Shown: in pieces, positions 58,920 through 64,000 of the stretch
Position numbering within the stretch: position 1 is the stretch's first letter
How the letters are laid out: every line of letters begins with the position of its first letter
Source: Pseudoflavitalea sp. G-6-1-2
Lineage (GTDB): Bacteria; Bacteroidota; Bacteroidia; Chitinophagales; Chitinophagaceae
Direction of reading: 5' to 3'
Length of the DNA stretch: 64,000 nucleotides
Assembly: GCF_012927185.1 (NCBI RefSeq)
Contig: NZ_JABBGB010000003.1
Span: 124,001-188,000 of the forward strand
Made by a program: the position numbers and the translations under genes
Notes under the pieces: model-generated
The model's input: only the letters and a program-made list of their open reading frames with translations
The model's database searches: none
Told to the model about the DNA's origin: nothing

Positions 58920-59669
58920 ATGTCTCAAGCAGGTAAGAATCTGAAGTACCTCCGCAAGCTCCGGGGATGGACCCAGGAGGAATTTGCCACCAGACTGGGA
59001 ATCAAAAGATCATTGCTGGGAGCGTATGAAGAGGAACGCGCTGAACCCCGCATTGAAGTGCTGGAACTGGTAGGTGATATTTTCAAACTTACGCTGGACG
59101 AACTGCTGCTCAAAGATCTCGGAGAGAACAAAGGCAATTACCTCAGCAAGCGCCGTGCGCAGAAAATGGCAGTAGGCGTAGCTGAAATTCAGTTTGTTCC
59201 GGTAAAAGCGGCAGCTGGTTACCTGGCAGGATATGCCGATCCCGAATTCATCGATGAGCTGAATACTTTCACTTTACCCATGCTGAGCCCCGGATCTTAC
59301 CGCGCATTCGAGATCATTGGTGATTCAATGGCGCCAACAGCCAGCGGCTCCGTAATCGTTTGTGAAAAAGTAGATGAAATAGATGATGTCCGCAATAACA
59401 ATACTTATATAGTTGTAACCCGCAACGAAGGCATCGTGTACAAAAGGGTGATGAAGAGCAACCGCACAAAGAACAAGCTTACCCTCATCAGCGACAATGC
59501 TGCTTATCAACCTTACAACATCAACTCCGAAGATGTACTGGAACTCTGGAAGGCCGCTTATATCATGGGCAAGGCCAATCAGCAGCAACGCTGGGATATG
59601 AACCAGTTGGCCAGCATGGTAAATAATCTGCAGGAGCAGGTAAGCACTATGAAGAAGAAGATGAACTAA
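58920..59669 (+). CDS. XRE-family regulator with S24/LexA-like C-terminal domain
   Basis: 249 residues. The N-terminal helix-turn-helix (about 7-65) reads LKYLRKLRGWTQEEFATRLGIKRSLLGAYEEERAEPRIEVLELVGDIFKLTLDELL. The C-terminal S24-type domain has the catalytic Ser in GDSMAPTASGSVIV (Ser136) and the Lys in GIVYKRVMK (Lys175). Proteins of this layout include phage CI-like repressors and chromosomal regulators in which self-cleavage depends on stress. Whether this copy cleaves itself is not certain. A palindrome in its promoter suggests autoregulation. It is not near any phage gene here, so it is probably chromosomal. Confidence 0.9.
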   Translation: MSQAGKNLKYLRKLRGWTQEEFATRLGIKRSLLGAYEEERAEPRIEVLELVGDIFKLTLDELLLKDLGENKGNYLSKRRAQKMAVGVAEIQFVPVKAAAGYLAGYADPEFIDELNTFTLPMLSPGSYRAFEIIGDSMAPTASGSVIVCEKVDEIDDVRNNNTYIVVTRNEGIVYKRVMKSNRTKNKLTLISDNAAYQPYNINSEDVLELWKAAYIMGKANQQQRWDMNQLASMVNNLQEQVSTMKKKMN

Positions 59670-59803
59670 GTTACTGGTCACCGTTATAACGTGACGGAGA
59701 AATCTACTGTAAACCTGTATCCATGTGCAAACACTGTTGCAGCACAGCACCTGTGGTGTTTGGGTATTCGTAATGTTACGAAGGGTTTTTCCGAATAGCC
59801 GGT

Positions 59804-59811
59804 TAACTTTG
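59804..59811 (+). promoter_or_regulatory. -7 element for the DUF5916-type gene
   Basis: TAACTTTG is an exact TAnnTTTG match 17 bases before the start codon at 59829; the leader would be about 10 bases. No clear -33 TTG is seen at the usual spacing. Confidence 0.5.
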
Positions 59812-59828
59812 CACCCCCAAACAACTGC

Positions 59829-62369
59829 ATGAGAATAGTTTTGACTGCAATGCTTTTCATTTCCTGCGGAGGCAGCTATCTGTCCGCACAGGAAATACCG
59901 TCATTGCCAGCCGAAAAAGGTCCTCAGCAGAAAGCAAAAAGAACACAAACCGCCAGAGCAACCGGCTCCATTCGCATCGATGGCACTCTCGACGAAGCCG
60001 ATTGGGCAAATGCTCCGGTCTCCACAGATTTTATCACTAACGGTCCTGTATACGGCCTTCCGGCATCTTCCAAAACTGAGGTTCGCGTACTGCACGACAA
60101 TACGGCCATTTATATAGGTGCATACCTGTATGACGATCCGGCAGCAGTGCGTCGTCAGTTCACCGCACGCGATAACGAACAAAGAGCAGACGTAGATTAC
60201 TTCTCCGTTTTTCTCGATACTTACAACGATCATCAGAATGCATTTCAGTTTCTCGTTACTGCCAGAAATGTGCAGAGTGATGCCCGCGTATCACCCAATG
60301 CCAGCACAGGTTTCGGCGTATATGGCGATCTCTCCTGGGATGCCGTATGGGACAGTAAAGTAAGTTTCGAAAATGATCGCTGGGTAGTGGAAATGAAGAT
60401 CCCTTTCTTCGCTATCCGCTTCCCATCAAAAAATTTGCAGGAGTGGGGCATTCAGTTTCTTCGCTTCAGTCGCCGCAATAATGAATCGACTTTCTGGAAT
60501 CCTGTAAATCCAAACGTGACAGGTTTTGTACTGCAGTTTGGTCAGCTCGAAGGGCTGCATGATATTCTTCCGCCACTTCGTCTTAGTTTTTCCCCGTATG
60601 TTTCTGCGGGATACCGAAGCACACCGGAACCCGACACAAAAAATAACAGAGAAATACTCAAGAGCGGAGGGATGGATCTCAAATACGGCATCAGCGAAGG
60701 TTTCACACTCGATGCCACATTGATCCCCGACTTCGGTCAGGTTAGAAGCGATGATGTAGTGAACAATCTCACTCCATTTGAAATTCAGTTCCGCGAGAAC
60801 CGTCCGTTTTTCACGGAGGGAACAGAGCTGTTCAATAAAGCCGGCATTTTTTATTCGAGAAGAATCGGTAAAACACCTTCGCGATACCAGGAGGTGAGAA
60901 TGAATGCCCGTTACGGCGATTATCCGGATTATGAGTTGCGGAAAAATCCATCCGTTACACGTGTATACAATGCTGTGAAGTTTTCCGGAAGAACAGACGG
61001 CAATCTAGGCATCGGCATATTCAATTCGGTAACGGAGCCGGTGCGTGCAAGGCTGCGCCATCGATTCACCGGTGAAGATTCGATCATCACTACGGAGCCG
61101 CTCACGAATTACAATGTTATTGTGCTCGATCAGGCATTGAAGAATCGCAGTTATATCACTTTCACCAATACCAATGTCTGGCGGCAGGGCTATTACAGAG
61201 ATGCCAATGTAAGTGCGCTCGATATTGCACTCTACGATAAAAAGAATGAATACGGTTTAGTGCTGAAACCCAGATACAGCATGATCTTCAACAAAAAAGG
61301 CGGCTATCAGGGTTTCTCCAATTACGCAGAATTCGGTAAAGTGAGCGGCAAATTGCAATTCTCAGTAAGCAATGAATTGCTCACGGCGAAATACGATCCC
61401 AATGACCTCGGATTTCTCACGGCGCCCAATCGTTTCATCAACAAAGGATCGGTGAGCTACAATATTTATGAAGAATCGAAATGGTTCATCAATCAGAGCT
61501 ACGGCATTTCTTCTGAATACGGCTTCTTATTGCAACCCTTCAGTTACCAGAAATTCAGAATGGAGGCATTCGGGTTCTGGCTCTTCAAAAATTTCTGGGA
61601 TCTCCGTCTCAATGCAGATATTGTTCCGGGATGGTACAACGATTTCTTTGAGATGCAAACGCCGGAAGATTTGCTCGAAACACCCAGACAACCTTTGAAG
61701 AAAGCTCCCTATTATTCGCTCTCCGTCGATGGCAGCAGCGACAGCCGTAAGAGATTGTATGTGAGCTGGAGCCTTGGATTTGCAGAAGGACCGCTTCCCA
61801 ATGACCCCTATCACAAGATAGAACTCAATGCCCGCTACCGGTTCAGCGACAGGCTCTCCGTTACAGGAAGCTTCTTCAAACAATACGATCACGGTCAGTT
61901 CGGCTATGCATTCTTCCGCGATAAATCGAATGATGCGCCCGTACTGGCCCGTCGCCGCTACGCAGAAATCACAACGGAGCTGAGCAGCATTTACAATTTC
62001 ACTCCGCGCATGAACATTACGTTTCGTGCAAGACACTTCTGGAACAAACTGAACAATACCAATCTCTACAATATCAAGGAAGACGGTTACTGGACGGAAA
62101 GAACAGATCTCGATCCCAGTGAATACAATGTAAACTACAATGTGTTCAATCTCGATGTATTCTTCACATGGGATTTCAGGCTGGGAAGCCGCATCGTTGC
62201 TGGCTGGAAGAACTGGCTCGGAAGAGATTTCGAAGATGCCATCGATGGATCGCGCTACAGGCGTTACCCGAACAACCTGAGTAAAGTGTTTGCTACTCCA
62301 CACGGCAATGAATTAACCCTTCGGTTTATTTATTTTCTGAATTATGAGCAATTGAGGAAGCGAAAATGA
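59829..62369 (+). CDS. Secreted CBM9/DUF5916 outer-membrane-type protein
   Basis: 846 residues. A signal peptide (IVLTAMLFISCGGSYLSAQ) precedes a CBM9-like domain, about residues 45-225: GSIRIDGTLDEADWANAPVSTDFI ... LHDNTAIYIGAYLYDDPAAVRRQFTARDNEQRADVDYFSVFLDTYNDHQNAFQFLVTARNVQSDA, and VEMKIPFFAIRFP. The remainder (about 620 residues) consists of beta-strands with alternating aromatic residues, a DUF5916-type barrel (ATLIPDFGQVRSDDVVNNLTPFEIQFRENRPFFTEGTELFN is the typical motif). These proteins are common in the phylum and of unknown function, perhaps in polymer binding at the outer membrane. Confidence 0.88.
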   Translation: MRIVLTAMLFISCGGSYLSAQEIPSLPAEKGPQQKAKRTQTARATGSIRIDGTLDEADWANAPVSTDFITNGPVYGLPASSKTEVRVLHDNTAIYIGAYLYDDPAAVRRQFTARDNEQRADVDYFSVFLDTYNDHQNAFQFLVTARNVQSDARVSPNASTGFGVYGDLSWDAVWDSKVSFENDRWVVEMKIPFFAIRFPSKNLQEWGIQFLRFSRRNNESTFWNPVNPNVTGFVLQFGQLEGLHDILPPLRLSFSPYVSAGYRSTPEPDTKNNREILKSGGMDLKYGISEGFTLDATLIPDFGQVRSDDVVNNLTPFEIQFRENRPFFTEGTELFNKAGIFYSRRIGKTPSRYQEVRMNARYGDYPDYELRKNPSVTRVYNAVKFSGRTDGNLGIGIFNSVTEPVRARLRHRFTGEDSIITTEPLTNYNVIVLDQALKNRSYITFTNTNVWRQGYYRDANVSALDIALYDKKNEYGLVLKPRYSMIFNKKGGYQGFSNYAEFGKVSGKLQFSVSNELLTAKYDPNDLGFLTAPNRFINKGSVSYNIYEESKWFINQSYGISSEYGFLLQPFSYQKFRMEAFGFWLFKNFWDLRLNADIVPGWYNDFFEMQTPEDLLETPRQPLKKAPYYSLSVDGSSDSRKRLYVSWSLGFAEGPLPNDPYHKIELNARYRFSDRLSVTGSFFKQYDHGQFGYAFFRDKSNDAPVLARRRYAEITTELSSIYNFTPRMNITFRARHFWNKLNNTNLYNIKEDGYWTERTDLDPSEYNVNYNVFNLDVFFTWDFRLGSRIVAGWKNWLGRDFEDAIDGSRYRRYPNNLSKVFATPHGNELTLRFIYFLNYEQLRKRK

Positions 62370-62395
62370 GTTAGTATACTCCTAACCCCACCATC

Positions 62396-62830
62396 ATGAA
62401 AAAATCGATGAAGTTCTTCCTGATCTATTTGGGATTTTCCTTTCTATCAGTACTGGGAATAATTAAGTTCAGCGCCATGAAACCAGAGCTCCTTGGTTAT
62501 TATTTCTGGCTTAATAATCTCGCATATATTTTTGAACTGATTGTGTTCTTCCCGGTTGTAGCAATACTCAGGAATTTTGAAAAAGATACCTGGTGGCGAT
62601 ATGCATTAGTGATGCTTGCATTGCTCTTTGCTCTAAATCTTTTTGGATTCTATGCAGTTGGCCTATGGCCGATAGCTTATTTAACTTACGGGTTGTTCTC
62701 AAATAACGCAATAGAAGCTGCAATGACAGCTTTGCACGTTAACGCATTGATTGGCTTTATTGGAGCTATGCTTATGGGTAGAAAGTTTCTTGGGTTTTCT
62801 CCAGAGAATGATATTGGAGATGAAGATTGA
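62396..62830 (+). CDS. Small membrane protein, unknown function
   Basis: 144 residues with four hydrophobic segments: about residues 6-26 (KFFLIYLGFSFLSVLGIIKF), 36-57 (YFWLNNLAYIFELIVFFPVV), 67-88 (WRYALVMLALLFALNLFGFYAVGL) and 108-128 (TALHVNALIGFIGAMLMGRK). Charged residues are few, with a short acidic tail. No family is recognised. It follows the DUF5916-type gene by 26 bases and converges on a histone-deacetylase-like gene, with 12 bases between stop codons. The DNA is slightly more AT-rich than the neighbours, so it may be of different origin. Confidence 0.7.
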   Translation: MKKSMKFFLIYLGFSFLSVLGIIKFSAMKPELLGYYFWLNNLAYIFELIVFFPVVAILRNFEKDTWWRYALVMLALLFALNLFGFYAVGLWPIAYLTYGLFSNNAIEAAMTALHVNALIGFIGAMLMGRKFLGFSPENDIGDED

Positions 62831-62842
62831 TCCGCTCGGGCA

Positions 62843-63763
62843 TCAATGCAACCCATAAATATCTTTCGCAACCCTGAACGTGTTGCAATGTGCTTCCACA
62901 ATGGTTTTTACATCAGGCGAATATCCTCCTCCCATTGCCACTGTGCAGGGAATATTGTTTTGCTTCATCGCATTGAATACAATCTCATCTCTTTGTTTGC
63001 ATCCCTGCATCGTCACTTTCAGTTTTCCGAATTTATCCGTTTCGAGAATATCCACGCCTGAGAGATAAAACACAAAATCAGGTTGCACCTGATGCAGCAA
63101 TGTTTGCAGGTTGGATTGCAGCAATTCGAGATAAAGATCATCTGCAGTTCCATCTTTCAGTCCGATATCGAGATCGCTTTGTTCTTTATGGAAAGGATAA
63201 TTGTGTGCGCCATGCATGCTGAAAGTAAATACACGCGGTTCGTGTTGAAAGATGCTTGCAGTGCCATTTCCCTGATGAACATCCAGATCAACTATGAGTA
63301 TCTGCTTAGCCAGTTTTTCCTGCAACAGATAATTGGCAGCCACAGCAAAATCGTTCAGCAGACAAAATCCTTCTCCATGATCTGCATATGCATGATGCGT
63401 GCCTCCGGCAACATTGAGCGAAACACCCTGCTTCAATGCGTGCAGGCTGCAATCGATGGTTCCCTGCGCAATCACCAGTTCCCGTTTGGTCAGTTGCGGC
63501 GATTGCGCAAAACCAATATGCCGCTGCTCTTTAGCTGACAGCGTTTGCTGATGCAGTCTTTGCAGGTAAGCGGCATCATGCGTTTGCAGCACAATTTCAT
63601 CAGGACAAACTGCCGGAGCAAATAAAGCCGATGATGTAATGGTGCCTTCGTACAGCAATTGCTCAGGAATGAGTTCGTACTTCAGCATCGGAAAGCGATG
63701 CCCTTCGGGTAGCGGATGTGCATAGATCGGATCGAATGCAATATGAAGTGAACCTGCTGACAT
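62843..63763 (-). CDS. Histone deacetylase superfamily protein (AcuC/acetylpolyamine hydrolase-like)
   Basis: 306 residues. The motif VNVAGGTHHAYADHGEGFCLLNDFAVAANYL contains the active-site His-His pair, and ILIVDLDVHQGNGTASIF holds Asp/His zinc ligands. FTFSMHGAHNYPFHKEQSDLDIGL and FVFYLSGVDILETDKFG-like segments follow, with VAMGGGYS near the C terminus. The fold is the arginase/deacetylase type and such bacterial enzymes remove acetyl groups from lysines, polyamines or acetoin-related compounds. The substrate cannot be called. The gene starts 9 bases after the stop of the upstream PdeM-like gene, so both are probably one transcript. Confidence 0.92.
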   Translation of the reverse strand: MSAGSLHIAFDPIYAHPLPEGHRFPMLKYELIPEQLLYEGTITSSALFAPAVCPDEIVLQTHDAAYLQRLHQQTLSAKEQRHIGFAQSPQLTKRELVIAQGTIDCSLHALKQGVSLNVAGGTHHAYADHGEGFCLLNDFAVAANYLLQEKLAKQILIVDLDVHQGNGTASIFQHEPRVFTFSMHGAHNYPFHKEQSDLDIGLKDGTADDLYLELLQSNLQTLLHQVQPDFVFYLSGVDILETDKFGKLKVTMQGCKQRDEIVFNAMKQNNIPCTVAMGGGYSPDVKTIVEAHCNTFRVAKDIYGLH

Positions 63764-63772
63764 TGGAATATT

Positions 63773-64000
63773 TTAATGTAACTGCATTACTTTATTGGCC
63801 ACTATCGCAAATACATTTTCTCCCTTTGCAGGGTTCACCATCGCCAGACCGGTGAATTCACTGAATGCCGGAAGTATGCAATGCGTTTGCGTGAAATAAA
63901 AACAGGGGAAGGAGAGAGATTGTTTTCCTTGTCCGGATATTCTGATTCCCGGATGCAAATGCCCTGTAAAAAAATAATGATCGTTGTACTGCTCCAGATC
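63773..64000 (-). CDS. PdeM-like metallophosphoesterase (3' part only)
   Basis: The last 75 codons; the gene begins beyond the window. The visible part reads YNDHYFFTGHLHPGIRIS, then GKQSLSFPCFYFTQTHCILPAFSEFTG. The G-H-x-H-P metal motif with S-F-P-C-F and L-P-A-F-x-x-F-T-G segments is typical of the ligase-associated DNA-damage-response phosphoesterase PdeM. Those genes often neighbour a DNA ligase and a helicase in a repair cluster, which may lie to the right of this window. The reading frame is open to base 64000. Confidence 0.85.
   Translation of the reverse strand, partial: DLEQYNDHYFFTGHLHPGIRISGQGKQSLSFPCFYFTQTHCILPAFSEFTGLAMVNPAKGENVFAIVANKVMQLH

Noticed and set aside
58920-59669. 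Prophage remnant suggested by the CI-like regulator
   Set aside because: No integrase, structural phage gene or attachment-site repeat is seen in the neighbourhood; flanking genes are ordinary chromosomal ones.

Overview
The window reads as chromosomal DNA of a Bacteroidota bacterium, most probably of the Chitinophagaceae or a close relative (inference from gene content; no rRNA is present). Supporting features are a SusC/SusD pair driven by an ECF sigma factor and a FecR anti-sigma factor, several secreted proteins with type IX secretion (T9SS) C-terminal sorting domains, Gld-type ABC transporter genes, an N-terminal-signal alpha-2-macroglobulin, MlaE/MlaF homologues, and Bacteroidota-type -7 promoter elements (TAnnTTTG) with no obvious Shine-Dalgarno sites. 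I saw no tRNA, rRNA, CRISPR array, prophage or complete insertion sequence.

Layout. 1-6.3 kb: end of a 5'-deoxyribonucleotidase gene, then minus-strand genes for a small secreted protein, an outer-membrane barrel protein, an ElaA-type acetyltransferase, RarA, a small membrane protein and AspS. 6.5-7.3 kb: an M90 (MtfA-like) peptidase. 7.4-11.1 kb: a minus-strand operon of three secreted proteins. 11.4-21 kb: small membrane protein, a previously uncalled 57-residue coiled-coil ORF with its own terminator, a FAD oxidoreductase, a 2034-residue alpha-2-macroglobulin and a T9SS protein. 20.9-21.7 kb is a noncoding stretch with a possible MITE/REP-like inverted repeat. 21.7-26.6 kb: sucD, mlaF/mlaE-like genes and maeB. 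27-29 kb: a large T9SS protein.

29.1-33.6 kb is one operon: two ABC-2 type exporters, a YtrA-subfamily GntR regulator and a membrane-anchored protein, with a perfect inverted repeat just downstream of a good -7 element that is probably the regulator's own operator. 33.6-36 kb on the minus strand: M20 amidohydrolase, SPOR protein and DeoC. 36.1-40.5 kb: a pair of secreted amidohydrolase-family proteins in which two of the three amidohydrolase modules have lost the HxH metal motif. 

The most unusual region is 41.5-55.3 kb: sigma factor, FecR, STN-containing SusC, SusD, DUF4397-like lipoprotein, GldA-like ATPase, a fused GldF-GldG-like permease and two tandem MutS-like ATPases, all on one strand with tiny gaps. 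The MutS-like proteins keep the lever/clamp and ATPase parts but lack mismatch-recognition and connector domains. Nothing in the window explains why MutS-type ATPases should be co-transcribed with an outer-membrane importer and a Gld-type transporter, so this is the best candidate for an undescribed system. 55.4-64 kb: secA with a long structured leader, an XRE/S24 regulator, a DUF5916-type CBM9 protein, a small membrane protein, a histone-deacetylase-like protein and the end of a PdeM-like phosphoesterase.
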